From the NCBI RefSeq assembly GCF_000015245.1, contig NC_008700.1:626001-690000 (forward strand): a DNA stretch of 64,000 nucleotides, written 5' to 3'. Source of the DNA: Shewanella amazonensis SB2B. Its GTDB lineage: Bacteria; Pseudomonadota; Gammaproteobacteria; Enterobacterales; Shewanellaceae. This document shows positions 17,905-27,395 of the stretch, in pieces; position 1 is the stretch's first letter, and each line of letters begins with the position of its first letter. The translations under genes were made by a program, and so were the position numbers. The notes beneath the pieces were generated by a model, which saw only the letters and a program-made list of their open reading frames with translations, was not told the origin of the DNA and searched no databases.

Positions 17905-20900
17905 TCACGACAGCTGCTTAATCAAGCGCTTAAGTGCGGTGGCTTTAACCGGTTTACGCACAAAGCCGAAGTTGGCGCTGCTGGTGTGCTGCCGAACGGC
18001 CTCTGAAGGGTCAGCCGAGCAGATGATGCAGGTGGGGCGCGCCTGCAAAAGCCTTGGATGTTCAAGCAGGCTTTGCACCAGCGAAACCCCGTTTTGGTCA
18101 TCATCGAGGTGATAATCCGCAAGAATGAGTCTGGGCGGCTTAGATACTTCAAGCTGTGCCAATGCACTCGCTTTATCTCTGGCTGTCAGTACCTTACAAC
18201 CCCACCCCAGCAGCAGTGAAGAGATGGCTTTTAACATCAGTTCATCGTTGTCGATAACCAACACCTGAATATCGAAGCTGTCGCCTATGGCTTCGTCGTC
18301 GCGCCGCAGTTTGACCACATTGCCGGCAGGCTTTTGCTGCCTTATCCGCGGTACTTCCACGCTGAAACAGGTCCCCTTGCCAAGCTCAGAATGCAGGTAA
18401 ATCCGGATCCCAAGCAGCTTGGCTATGCGGTCACAAATCGCAAGACCAAGGCCGAGTCCGGGTATTTCCCGGGTTTGCTCAAGGCGTTCAAATTCACCAA
18501 AAATTGCCTGCTGTTTTTCCGCCGGGATCCCCGGGCCATTATCCCATACCTGAATGAGCAGGCTGTCCTGACGTCTGCGCACTCCCAGCACTACCCTGGG
18601 CATAAATTCAACATCACTGGTAAGTGATTCTCCGCCTTCCAGCTTTACACGTGTTGCCGACTGAATTTGATTCAGGGCGCCGGCAGGGGAGTAGTGAAAG
18701 GCGTTGGAGAGGAAATTTTGAATGATGCGCCGCAGCAGGCGTTGGTCGCTCTGTACGAAGCAGGATGAAAACTGATAGCCAAACTCAATCCCCTGCTGTT
18801 TGGATAACACTCTGAATTCGTTAACCAGCGTCGAGAGTAAGTCGTCGATGGCAAATTGGCTCTGTTCGGTTTTCAAGCTGCTGCTGTCGAGGCGGGAGAT
18901 TTCCACCAAATCCGACAGCAGACTTTCCACCACATTGAGGGAGTCTTCAATATGGGTCGCCAAATCCTGAAGTTCGGTGGAGGTTACTCTTTGTTTCAGC
19001 ATCTCGGTGAACAGGGTGAGTGCATTAAAAGGTTGCATCAGGTCGTGGCTGGCGGCCGCCAAAAAGCGGGTTTTGCTGCTGTTGGCGGCTTCGGCTTCGG
19101 CCTTGGCCTTGGCGAGCTCCCGGGTACGGCTTTCGACCCGTTTCTCCAGCGTCTCGTTGGCCTGCTGCAGTGCTTTTTCGGCCTGAATATGGGCGGTGAT
19201 GTCGCTGAAAGTACTGACAAAGCCGCCACCCGGCATGGCCTGGCCGCGGATTTCCAATACCCTGCCATCGTGCATGGTGCGCTGAAAATGATGGGGGCTG
19301 CCGCTGCGCATATGGGCGAGGCGTTTTTCCACCAGTTCGTGGGCTTCGTCACCGACTATGATGCCGCGTTCTATGTTGTAGCGCAGCAGCTTCTCGATTG
19401 GAATGCCCGCTTTTACATAATCTTTGGGGTAATCAAGGAGCTCAATATAACGCTTGTTCCAGGCCACCAGGCGCATATCGGCATCGACCACGCTGATACC
19501 CTGCTCGATGTTTTCCACCCCCGATTGCAGCAGTTCACGGTTGAATTCAAATATCTGGTTGGCTTCATCGACAATGCTGACTACATCCTCCAGCGGTACT
19601 TGCTGGGCGCGGGACGCGGCGTTCATCACCATGCGGGTTGAGGCTGACCCCAGTACACCGGAGAGTTTCAGCCGGGTGTAATCCACCAGTTCTTCGCGGC
19701 GGGACGATAGCTCAGAGCCCAATTGCCTGGCTTTGGCCATCAGAGCATCCGCTTCTTCTTTATTGATAAAGCGATGCAGCAGGCTGGCCAGATCGCTGAC
19801 GGACAGGTGGCGCTCCAGCTGCAACTGCTTGCGGTTTACAAACACATCGGCCTGCAAAAGTTCGCCCACACTCTGCTCCCTGAAATGGGAGATAAGCACG
19901 AAGCTGCCAATATTCACCAGCAGGCTGTAGAAGAGGCCATGGCTGATGTTATCCAGGCCATTAAGACCAAAGAGGGCATGGGGGGCCAGCCAACCGATGT
20001 GCCAGGGGCCATGGATAACCCAGTTGGCATCGGGGAAAGTGGCGGGTAGCAGCAGGGTATAGAGCCATACCAGGCTGCCCAGTAACATGCCCCAAAAGGC
20101 ACCCTGGGTATTGGCCCTGCGCCAGTACAGCGCGCCAATGGCGGCGGGGGCAAATTGCGACAGCAGCACAAAAGACAGGAGGCCTATGCTGGCGAGGTGA
20201 TTTTGTTGGTCTATGTAGCGCTCGAAGGCAAAGGCCGATAACAGGATGGCGGCAATGGCGATTCGGCGCAGGTTCAGCAGAATACCAGCGAGCTGTGGCG
20301 TTTGCTGGGAGCTGAATCTGGGCAGGCGAAGCAGCAGGGGAGTCAGGATCTCGGTGGAAATCATGGTGCTCAGTACAATGGCGGCCACAATCACCATGGC
20401 GGTTGCCGCAGCGAGGCCGCCGAGATACACCAGTACCCCCAGCCAGGCCTGCTGGTAAAACAGCGGCAGGGTGAGTACATAGGTATCGGCATCCACACTG
20501 CCGCCGGGAAAACTCAACTGGCCAGCCAGGGCAATGGGCAGAATAAAGGCATTCATCAGCAGCAGATACAGAGGCACCATCCAACGGGCTGATTTGAGCT
20601 CTTTGGCATGATGATTCTCAATCATCATCATGTGGAATTCCTGGGGTAGGGCATAGATGGTGATGGCCCCCAGCAGGATTTGCGACAGCACAAAATAGAG
20701 GGAGTTGGCATCTTTACTGGTGGGGAGCGCTTGCCCCCGGGTAAGGAGATCGCTGAAGCCGTCGAAAATATAAAAGGTGGCAAAGATGCCCACAGTCGTC
20801 AGCGCCAGCAGTTTCACCACGGAGCTGAAAGCGATGGCCAGCACCAGCCCCTGATTTTGTTTGCTTGCCGATAACTGGCGGGTACCAAATAAAATACTGA

Positions 20901-21444
20901 AGATAATCAGCACAATGGTAACGATAAACGCCGTGCTTATCCCAGACTGGAAAGTACCGGTCAGCAGATCAAAACTGGTGCTGATGGCCCGAAGTTGCAG
21001 GGCGATGTAAGGAATGGTGCCCAGCAGCGACACCATGGCCACACTGGCAGCAATTTTGGGTGAGCGGTCGAAGCGGCAGGCAATGAAGTCGGCGATGGAG
21101 GTGAGGTTCTGGCTTTTCACTATGTGCAGGGTGCGCATCAACATAGGCCAGGCCAGCACCAGGCAGACAATGGAGCCGATATAAATAGGCGCCAACCATG
21201 CACCTGTGGTGGCAGCCTGGCCGACCGTGCCGTAAAAGGCCCAGGAGGTACAGCAGACTCCCAATGACAGGCTGTACACCCAGGGTCTTTTTCGCCACTG
21301 GCCGAAGGGCTGGTTTTGCCCCCACTGAGCAACAATAAAGAGCACGGCCAAATAGGCGATTGAAATAACGCTGATCCACCAGGTATCAACAGACAGCCAA
21401 GCCAGCAAAATAAACCCCAGAATGATGTTCCAATACCCAGCCAA
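17905..21444 (-). CDS. crbS: SSS-domain hybrid sensor histidine kinase, CrbS-like
   Basis: 1179 residues. The first roughly 550 form a sodium:solute symporter-type membrane domain (about 12-13 hydrophobic segments; SIADFIACRFDRSPKIA is typical). Then come a PAS domain (IEQGISVVDADMRLVAWNKR, about 640), a coiled coil, HisKA with the phospho-His in AAASHDLMQPFNAL (about 798), an HATPase_c domain (DNGPGIP, GLGLGLAICDRIAKLLG), and a C-terminal receiver (VLVIDNDE from about 1063, Asp in LADYHLDDD). This matches CrbS/MxtR. It presumably senses acetate or a related metabolite through the transporter-like domain and phosphorylates the convergent LuxR regulator. The start is uncertain: 21444 is a TTG and no early ATG is in frame. 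Confidence 0.85.
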   Translation of the reverse strand: MAGYWNIILGFILLAWLSVDTWWISVISIAYLAVLFIVAQWGQNQPFGQWRKRPWVYSLSLGVCCTSWAFYGTVGQAATTGAWLAPIYIGSIVCLVLAWPMLMRTLHIVKSQNLTSIADFIACRFDRSPKIAASVAMVSLLGTIPYIALQLRAISTSFDLLTGTFQSGISTAFIVTIVLIIFSILFGTRQLSASKQNQGLVLAIAFSSVVKLLALTTVGIFATFYIFDGFSDLLTRGQALPTSKDANSLYFVLSQILLGAITIYALPQEFHMMMIENHHAKELKSARWMVPLYLLLMNAFILPIALAGQLSFPGGSVDADTYVLTLPLFYQQAWLGVLVYLGGLAAATAMVIVAAIVLSTMISTEILTPLLLRLPRFSSQQTPQLAGILLNLRRIAIAAILLSAFAFERYIDQQNHLASIGLLSFVLLSQFAPAAIGALYWRRANTQGAFWGMLLGSLVWLYTLLLPATFPDANWVIHGPWHIGWLAPHALFGLNGLDNISHGLFYSLLVNIGSFVLISHFREQSVGELLQADVFVNRKQLQLERHLSVSDLASLLHRFINKEEADALMAKARQLGSELSSRREELVDYTRLKLSGVLGSASTRMVMNAASRAQQVPLEDVVSIVDEANQIFEFNRELLQSGVENIEQGISVVDADMRLVAWNKRYIELLDYPKDYVKAGIPIEKLLRYNIERGIIVGDEAHELVEKRLAHMRSGSPHHFQRTMHDGRVLEIRGQAMPGGGFVSTFSDITAHIQAEKALQQANETLEKRVESRTRELAKAKAEAEAANSSKTRFLAAASHDLMQPFNALTLFTEMLKQRVTSTELQDLATHIEDSLNVVESLLSDLVEISRLDSSSLKTEQSQFAIDDLLSTLVNEFRVLSKQQGIEFGYQFSSCFVQSDQRLLRRIIQNFLSNAFHYSPAGALNQIQSATRVKLEGGESLTSDVEFMPRVVLGVRRRQDSLLIQVWDNGPGIPAEKQQAIFGEFERLEQTREIPGLGLGLAICDRIAKLLGIRIYLHSELGKGTCFSVEVPRIRQQKPAGNVVKLRRDDEAIGDSFDIQVLVIDNDELMLKAISSLLLGWGCKVLTARDKASALAQLEVSKPPRLILADYHLDDDQNGVSLVQSLLEHPRLLQARPTCIICSADPSEAVRQHTSSANFGFVRKPVKATALKRLIKQLS

Positions 21445-21573
21445 GCTACACCAGGCAGGCCGATTGTTAAAGGCTTGATCTTATTGCGGTGCACTAAGGT
21501 AGTACTTCTTTATCCCCCTCCATCAGATAACCTAGCCCCCAATATTCATCTCAGGTTTTGAGCCATTACGCCT

Positions 21574-22740
21574 ATGAAAATAACCCATAAATATCTGGTG
21601 GAAGGTCTGGTTTTTACCAGCTACGTATTATTTGCCATGGCATGGGTTGGCGGCACCGCGAGCATGGACCAGATAATGGCCTCGATGCATATCGAGAGCT
21701 TCGCCTCGGCGAGTTTACTGAGCGGCGCCGTGACCCTGGCAAAGATTGTCGGCACCTTTGCCGCGGCTTACCTGACTTTGAAGTTCGGGGTGAAATACGC
21801 CTTTTTGGTGGCGGCACTGTTGATAGTCACCGGCATAGTGACGCCTTACGCCCCCAACTACGATGTGCTCCTGGTCAGTCGTTTTCTTATGGGGCTTGGC
21901 GGCGCCTTTATGATTGTGTATTTCAATCCCATAGTGATGCACTGGTTTGCCCCCGAAGAGCGCCCGGTTATTAACGGGTTGAACGCGGTGGCCTTTAATG
22001 TGGGCACCGCAATCGTGCTTTGGGGCATGCCTGCCATCAATGCCATTACCGGCGGTTGGCAGCAGAGTTTGCTGGTGTTTTCTTTGGCGAGTCTGGTGCT
22101 GGCACTGCTGTGGCTGATGGTGAAGTTCGACCGCGAGCAGCCAGTTGCTGGAGCGCAAACCCAAGAGGCAAGCCATTACAGTTATCTCGACGGCTTGAAG
22201 GACAGCTTTAACTGGGCTTATGCCTTAACCTATTCGGGACTGCTGTCTTTTTATATTTGCCTGTTTACCTTCTATCCCCAGGCGGGGATCAGCCAAAGCA
22301 AGTGGGTGATAGGCTTTGGCATTCTCGGCACTGTTGCTGGTATTCTCTACAGCCGCAAACAGCCCCTTCGGCTGCCCATCATCCGGATGAGCGGGCTGGT
22401 GATTTTTATCACTGTGCTGGGCTTATCCTTTGGCACCGAACCCTGGCTGCAAACCCTGTGCGCCATAGTCCTGGGTTTTTGTATCTTTTTGCCGGTGACT
22501 GCCCTTGTCAGCATTCCCCACGAGTTGCCAAAGATGACAGGGCAAAAAATCACTGTGATTTTCAGCCTCTTCTGGTCCATCAGTTATCTCATTTCCACCA
22601 TAGTGCTGTGGCTTTTTGGCAAGTTGGTGGACATGAATCAGGGCAGCTATTTCGCCTCTTTTGTTCTTATTACTCTGCTGAGCGCCACCGTCTTTGTTGG
22701 CAGCTATTTTCTCCCTGAAACCGGAAAACCCAAGGAGTAA
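21574..22740 (+). CDS. MFS transporter
   Basis: 388 residues, 12 predicted membrane segments. The TM2-TM3 loop is LTLKFGVKYAF, a weak form of the MFS signature, and LVSRFLMGLGGAFMIVYF is typical of TM4. The length and layout resemble cyanate/nitrate-type or sugar MFS carriers, but no substrate can be assigned. The stop codon is followed two bases later by the ATG of an HSL-type esterase with AAGGAG inside this gene, so the pair is almost certainly translated as an operon. The transporter may import or export an ester or its product. Confidence 0.85.
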   Translation: MKITHKYLVEGLVFTSYVLFAMAWVGGTASMDQIMASMHIESFASASLLSGAVTLAKIVGTFAAAYLTLKFGVKYAFLVAALLIVTGIVTPYAPNYDVLLVSRFLMGLGGAFMIVYFNPIVMHWFAPEERPVINGLNAVAFNVGTAIVLWGMPAINAITGGWQQSLLVFSLASLVLALLWLMVKFDREQPVAGAQTQEASHYSYLDGLKDSFNWAYALTYSGLLSFYICLFTFYPQAGISQSKWVIGFGILGTVAGILYSRKQPLRLPIIRMSGLVIFITVLGLSFGTEPWLQTLCAIVLGFCIFLPVTALVSIPHELPKMTGQKITVIFSLFWSISYLISTIVLWLFGKLVDMNQGSYFASFVLITLLSATVFVGSYFLPETGKPKE

Positions 22741-22742
22741 GC

Positions 22743-23699
22743 ATGCAAGACTCTCCACGTGGCAAGGCGTCAGCAAAGCTGGCGGAGTTTCTGACCCAGG
22801 CCAATCACAACATTGCTCTGGTGAGGGAGCAAAACATTCAGTTCACTCCGGCGCTGCTGAGGGAAAATCTGAATAAGCTCGCCGCCTTTATGACCTGTAA
22901 ACCCGAGGTGAACTACATCGCCGACAAAGCCTGGCAACTGGATGGCCGAATTATAGCTGCGCGGGTATACAGTCCAGCGCCGCACAGTGCCTTGCCTGTG
23001 GTGGTGCACTTTCACGGTGGTGGCCATATGTGCGGCAGCGTGGCGCTATACGACCCCATCTGCCGCCAGTTGGCAAGCACAGCCCAATGTGTGGTGATAA
23101 GTGTTGAGTACCGTTTGGCGCCTGAATATCCCTATCCTGCGGGGTTGGAGGATTGCGAGCATGCCCTGCGCCACTACGCCGAAGTGTTGGAGGATGTTGC
23201 CTTTATCGCCGGTCCCTGCATCATGGGTGACAGTGCAGGTGGCGCCATTTGCACCAGCCTCAGTGAGCGCAGTCTGGCGGATCCGACCCTCGATATTCGC
23301 AAGCAAATTCTGATTTATCCCAGCGTGGATTACACCATGGCGAGCGCCTCTTACGAGAGCAACGGTGCAGGCTTCTTATTGGAGACGCCAAGAGTGAAAT
23401 GGTATTTCGAGCAATATTTTCAGGATGCAGCCCTGGATACTGAAAAGGTCAGAGCGGCGTCGCCACTGCACGGCCGTATAGGATCAGGACTGCCTGAAAC
23501 GCTGATTTTTACCGCTGGCTGCGATCCGCTGCGGGATGAAGGCCGGGCCTATGCCGAGGCGTTACAGTGCGCGGGTGTAAAGGTAGAGCATCACGGGCTG
23601 GAGGATATGATCCACGCCTACATGCTGCTTCACGATCTGGTGGCCGAAGAGTGTTTGCGGACCTATGAGCACATTGCCCGCTTTATTAAGGCTGTTTGA
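22743..23699 (+). CDS. HSL-family (family IV) alpha/beta-hydrolase esterase
   Basis: 318 residues. The oxyanion motif HFHGGGH, nucleophile elbow GDSAGG, aspartate in GCDPLRDEG and histidine in MIHAYM give the full hormone-sensitive-lipase-type catalytic set. Such cytoplasmic esterases hydrolyse short acyl esters, for example acetylated small molecules. No signal peptide. It is preceded by AAGGAG in the end of the MFS gene, two bases after its stop. Its 3' end overlaps the convergent binding-protein gene by 14 bp, with no room for a terminator between them. Confidence 0.88.
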   Translation: MQDSPRGKASAKLAEFLTQANHNIALVREQNIQFTPALLRENLNKLAAFMTCKPEVNYIADKAWQLDGRIIAARVYSPAPHSALPVVVHFHGGGHMCGSVALYDPICRQLASTAQCVVISVEYRLAPEYPYPAGLEDCEHALRHYAEVLEDVAFIAGPCIMGDSAGGAICTSLSERSLADPTLDIRKQILIYPSVDYTMASASYESNGAGFLLETPRVKWYFEQYFQDAALDTEKVRAASPLHGRIGSGLPETLIFTAGCDPLRDEGRAYAEALQCAGVKVEHHGLEDMIHAYMLLHDLVAEECLRTYEHIARFIKAV

Positions 23700-24477
23700 C
23701 AGATGAGTCCGGTTCGGATGTCCCCAAATACTCCATCTGCAAGGCCTGGTATGTTTGGGTTTGTTTGAAATCGGCCATGGCTTTATCAAATAGGGCTGTA
23801 CTGTGCGCCAATTTGCCCGCTTTGGGGAACGTAATATAGGCGGGTGTCTCATTCAGCGGCGGGTGTAACAGGGTCACCTGTTCGAGCTGGTTTAATTTCT
23901 TGAGTACCATAATGGCTGTCAGGTCATTCTCGAACACGGCCTCCACTCTGTTCAGCAACAGCATTTTGAAGTTGGTTTCAGCATCCTTGGTCAGCTGAAT
24001 ATTGGCCCAGGGCGCATCCCGATACTGTTGAAACTCATCGTTAATGGCTTTGTCCCGATACATGGCAATGCTGTGTTTACGGACAAAATTGGCCATGTTG
24101 CCGTCGTACTGCATGTGGCTGCCCTTCCTCACGGCTATCACGTTCCTTTGCATCAGTATGGGCTCGGCTGGAAACGCCATGTATTGGGCATAATCTTCGC
24201 GCATCAGCACCGTCAGCACTATGTCGCAGTCGCCCTGCTGCGCCAGGTGTACCACCCTGACCCAGGGGTAGTATTGAATGCTGAGCCGCCAATTAAGCCG
24301 CGCCGCTATGGCTTCCAGAATCTTCACTGCATAACCGTCGGGCTGCCCCTGCTCATTCAGCATGGTCTGGGGTGCCAGATTGAGACTGCACACCCTTACC
24401 GACTGACCGGGCTGTCCGTTTGCCGACAGGGAGCTGGCGAGCAGCAACAGGCTGAAGAAGGTGAGGTATTGTTTCAT
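23686..24477 (-). CDS. periplasmic solute-binding-like protein (SBP family 3)
   Basis: About 263 residues from ATG 24477, giving MKQYLTFFSLLLLASSLSANG as signal peptide; an ATG at 24492 is an alternative and neither has a strong ribosome-binding site. The mature part resembles amino-acid-type binding proteins: CSLNLAPQTMLNEQGQPDGYAVKILEAIAARLNW, then PWVRVVHLAQQGDCDIVL. No permease or ATPase gene is adjacent, so it may be an orphan sensor-type binding protein like many in Shewanella and Vibrio. Ligand unknown. A paralogue-like protein occurs at 51767-52540. Confidence 0.75.
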   Translation of the reverse strand: MKQYLTFFSLLLLASSLSANGQPGQSVRVCSLNLAPQTMLNEQGQPDGYAVKILEAIAARLNWRLSIQYYPWVRVVHLAQQGDCDIVLTVLMREDYAQYMAFPAEPILMQRNVIAVRKGSHMQYDGNMANFVRKHSIAMYRDKAINDEFQQYRDAPWANIQLTKDAETNFKMLLLNRVEAVFENDLTAIMVLKKLNQLEQVTLLHPPLNETPAYITFPKAGKLAHSTALFDKAMADFKQTQTYQALQMEYLGTSEPDSSVKQP

Positions 24478-24633
24478 TCGGCTTCTGAGCATGAATTCAA
24501 CCCGGATTGGCGCTTACATTATGGAGTGTGGCCTGGACAATAGTGTCATCGATTAGGGGGCCCAGAATGGCTACTCCTAAAGTGTAGTTCTCTAGAGCCA
24601 ACATCAAGGGCCTTGTTCCACTTGAGGACTTAA

Positions 24634-24661
24634 GCCCCTGCCTGGCCTTGTCGGCAGGGGC
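24634..24661 (-). terminator. hairpin downstream of tsdA
   Basis: GCCCCTGCC and GGCAGGGGC form a 9-bp GC-rich stem with a 10-nt loop, just past the tsdA-like gene in its direction. The T-tract is poor, so it is either a weak terminator or a 3'-end protector. The rest of 24493-24681 shows nothing I can identify. Confidence 0.45.
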
Positions 24662-24681
24662 AGTCTCATATTCCCTTACTG

Positions 24682-25740
24682 CTATTTTGCCGCAGGAAAC
24701 ACCGGGAAGGCCTCTTTGCCAAGCAAGACTCCATCCTGACTCGTGCCGTAGTAACCATCGTGCTTGTGGTAGCGAGACTTGGTTGCGTCCAGATTGCCCT
24801 CGAAACGAGGATCCTGGGGACGCTCCTTGGCGTTGATAAAGGCCGCCACATCCCAGGCCTGCTGAGGTGTCAGCTGCACACTCTTTCCAAGCGGCATATT
24901 TTCAGAGATGAAAAAAGCCGCCGTGTTGACCCTGTGCATGCCCGCTCCCCAGTTAAAACTTTGCGGTCCCCACAGGGGCGGCAAGGCATAGACGCCAGCC
25001 ATGGCCTGCCCCTGACCGTCGGCGCCGTGGCAGGATTGGCAGTGTGCCTGATACACCAAGGCTCCACGGCTGGGATCGTATGGCATTTCAGGTTTTGGAA
25101 TGGCAGGGTAACCACGACCGGGCAGGTTGGCGCGGGCGTCCACCGTCAATACCGTCTTGATGGCATCTGGCGCTGGAAAATCTTCGCGTTTACCGCCCTT
25201 TAACAGCTCGGCATCGGCCAGTTCAGGCACCTCACCGGCCACACCGTATTGATCCATCAGGCCACCCATTCCCAGCCAATAGGCATAGGCCGACATGGCA
25301 ACCAGTTCAGGACTGCCGGAAGGTGGTGCTTTGCCATTCATGGAATAGGTAAAGCAGCCCTGTATGCGCTCTTCAAAGCTGTTGACCTTGTCGTTTTTCT
25401 TGCGGTACGCCGGATAGGCGAAAAAGGCCCCCCAGATTGGCGAGGCATTGGGTTTGCGGCCCGCATCCATATGGCAATTTACGCAGTTGAGCTCGTTGCC
25501 AACATACTTACCCCGCAGCTGCTGGGTATTCACAAATAACTGATAACCGAGGCGTACTTTATCGCCAAAGGTACCCTGAGGAATGCTGTCCAGTGGTCTT
25601 GGGATGAGATATTCCTGGCCCTCGAGTTTTGGAGATGAGGGTAGCTGTGCCTGGCGATCGGGCAGGCTGGTGTCAGGGGACTGTGCATGGGCGGCTGTCA
25701 CCGCAGCGGCGCCCAGCATCAACATCAGTGCAGGTTTCAT
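24682..25740 (-). CDS. tsdA: TsdA-like dihaem cytochrome c (thiosulfate dehydrogenase / tetrathionate reductase)
   Basis: 352 residues from ATG 25740, which has AAGGA at good spacing; ATG 25749 is an in-frame alternative and is used for the numbering here. Signal peptide ends near HAQ. Two haem c sites: CVNCH (residues 89-93) and CQSCH (237-241). The region GKYVGNELNCVNCHMDAG... EERIQGC... MNGK matches TsdA, where a cysteine (here C132 in IQGC) is the unusual axial ligand of haem 1. TsdA enzymes interconvert thiosulfate and tetrathionate in the periplasm; the preferred direction cannot be told from sequence. It follows the tsdB-like gene by a few bases, in one operon. Confidence 0.85.
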   Translation of the reverse strand: MKPALMLMLGAAAVTAAHAQSPDTSLPDRQAQLPSSPKLEGQEYLIPRPLDSIPQGTFGDKVRLGYQLFVNTQQLRGKYVGNELNCVNCHMDAGRKPNASPIWGAFFAYPAYRKKNDKVNSFEERIQGCFTYSMNGKAPPSGSPELVAMSAYAYWLGMGGLMDQYGVAGEVPELADAELLKGGKREDFPAPDAIKTVLTVDARANLPGRGYPAIPKPEMPYDPSRGALVYQAHCQSCHGADGQGQAMAGVYALPPLWGPQSFNWGAGMHRVNTAAFFISENMPLGKSVQLTPQQAWDVAAFINAKERPQDPRFEGNLDATKSRYHKHDGYYGTSQDGVLLGKEAFPVFPAAK

Positions 25741-25751
25741 GGCGGGCATCC

Positions 25752-26366
25752 TTACTTCAGGTTGGCAAAATAGTGGGCTATGGCGTCAATTTCCGCCGCC
25801 GAGAGCTTATTGGCAACATTGGCCATCATGCCGTCACTGTCACCCTGACGCGTTCCTGACTGCCATGCCAGTAGCTGACTCTTGAGGTAGCTGGCTTGTT
25901 GTCCGGCAAGACGGGGGAAGGTGCCAGCGCCGATGCCCGATGGGCCATGGCAGGTGACACAGGCCGGTAGCTCACGGGACCAATCTCCCTGGTAGGCAAG
26001 TCGCTCTGCGCTATCCTGGAATGTCACTTCCTCACCGCGGCGCTGAATGCTGACGCTGGGTACGGCTTGCGCCGCAAAATAGTCCGCGACCTGGGCTATC
26101 AAGGCATCGCCCTGCAGCGTCATGGCCATGGGCCTCATGGTGGGGTTTTGCCGCTTTGAAGATTGAAAATCTTTGATTTGCTTTTGAATATACTCGCTAG
26201 ACAATCCCGCCAGACGCGGTCCCAGCGGTTCTACTCCCAGGCCCTGGGAGCCGTGGCAACTGCCGCAAAGTGCTGCCTGTGGTGGCATGGCGGGTGCCGT
26301 TGTCGCCTGGGCACCATGGGTGGCTATCAGCCAAAGGCCAAGAGCCCCGATTAGTTTGGATGTCAT
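25752..26366 (-). CDS. tsdB: dihaem cytochrome c4-type protein, TsdB-like electron partner
   Basis: 204 residues. Signal peptide (LIGALGLWLIATHGAQA), then two cytochrome c4-type domains with CGSCH and CVTCH haem sites and RPMAM and MMANVA methionines as likely axial ligands. PRLAGLSSEYIQKQ and PRLAGQQASYLKSQ show the internal duplication. In thiosulfate/tetrathionate systems TsdB passes electrons to or from TsdA, and the operon with the tsdA-like gene supports this. GGAAG precedes ATG 26366. Alternative: a general cytochrome c4. Confidence 0.85.
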   Translation of the reverse strand: MTSKLIGALGLWLIATHGAQATTAPAMPPQAALCGSCHGSQGLGVEPLGPRLAGLSSEYIQKQIKDFQSSKRQNPTMRPMAMTLQGDALIAQVADYFAAQAVPSVSIQRRGEEVTFQDSAERLAYQGDWSRELPACVTCHGPSGIGAGTFPRLAGQQASYLKSQLLAWQSGTRQGDSDGMMANVANKLSAAEIDAIAHYFANLK

Positions 26367-26540
26367 GAATTCTTCCCCGCATCATTAAAGATATTCAGCA
26401 TAAACCGAAAATAATAATATTAGAAGAATTTAATGGAAGGCGAAACGGCAGCGTGATTGACTCGTCTCGCCATTCGTGGTGCTGTCCTTTCGAGCGTCAG
26501 GGCGGTAACATCCCGGGCAAAGACGATAGGGGACAAGTGG

Positions 26541-27227
26541 ATGAATACAAGAACCAGCGCAGATAAACGTGGCTTCAGTGGCGCACAGGTACTGCTCATT
26601 ATTTTGGCCGTGATGTTACTGACGGTCGTGACCAGTTTTGTGATTATCCGTAGCTATATTTTCCCAAGCCCATTCACCCCTGTGACTCTGAGCGCCAAAG
26701 AGGAAAAGAAACTCGAGGCCAAGCTGGACACCCTGGGTTGGGATAGTCAACGGCCATCAAATAGAGACAGGCAAGGCAATGCCCAACGGGGAGACTCGGA
26801 CCTGACTCCCGAACCCTACCGCGAGCATGATGGTGATCGGCAGGTGACTTTCAGCGAAAAAGAGGTCAATGCCATGATTGGCCGCAGCCCGGAGTTCGCC
26901 GAGCGACTGGCGATTGATTTTTCAGACAACCTCGCCAGTGCCAAACTGCTCATCCCCATTCCCAGAGACTTTCCCATCATGGCCGGTGAAACCCTGAGGG
27001 TGAATGCGGGGCTGGATATCCATTTGGATCAGCGTCGCCGTCCTGTGGTGGCCCTGGTTGGGGTGAGTCTGATGGGCGTCCCCCTTCCCAATGCCTGGCT
27101 AGGTAATATGAAGCAGGTGAATCTGGTGAGCGAGTTCGGTGACAGTGGTTTCTGGAATGCCTTTGCTGACGGGGTTGAAGACATAGAGATCCGTGAAGGC
27201 GAGCTGTATATCAAGCTCAAACCCTGA
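26541..27227 (+). CDS. membrane-anchored protein of unknown function
   Basis: 228 residues from ATG 26541 (AGGGGA upstream); the frame is open from a TTG at 26457. One N-terminal transmembrane helix (GAQVLLIILAVMLLTVVTSFVII) places the rest in the periplasm. It has a charged linker (about 45-90), then a globular part with FSEKEVNAMIGRSPEFAERL and a beta-rich C-terminus (LYIKLKP). I do not recognise a characterised family; its shape suggests a lipid- or cell-envelope-associated protein. It is divergent from tsdBA and upstream of a diguanylate cyclase. Confidence 0.7.
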   Translation: MNTRTSADKRGFSGAQVLLIILAVMLLTVVTSFVIIRSYIFPSPFTPVTLSAKEEKKLEAKLDTLGWDSQRPSNRDRQGNAQRGDSDLTPEPYREHDGDRQVTFSEKEVNAMIGRSPEFAERLAIDFSDNLASAKLLIPIPRDFPIMAGETLRVNAGLDIHLDQRRRPVVALVGVSLMGVPLPNAWLGNMKQVNLVSEFGDSGFWNAFADGVEDIEIREGELYIKLKP

Positions 27228-27395
27228 ACACGCTGTGGCCTTCACTGCCATGTGTGTTGGGATGTGGCTTGCTGCAGTGGCATGTATCGCCAAGCTTATT
27301 GGAGTTTGCCAGTACGGCTGGGGTAAGATGTGGCCATAACGCCTGATAGGGTACTGCGACCTCAATAGCCGCAGTACACAAAAGAGAGAGTGAGA

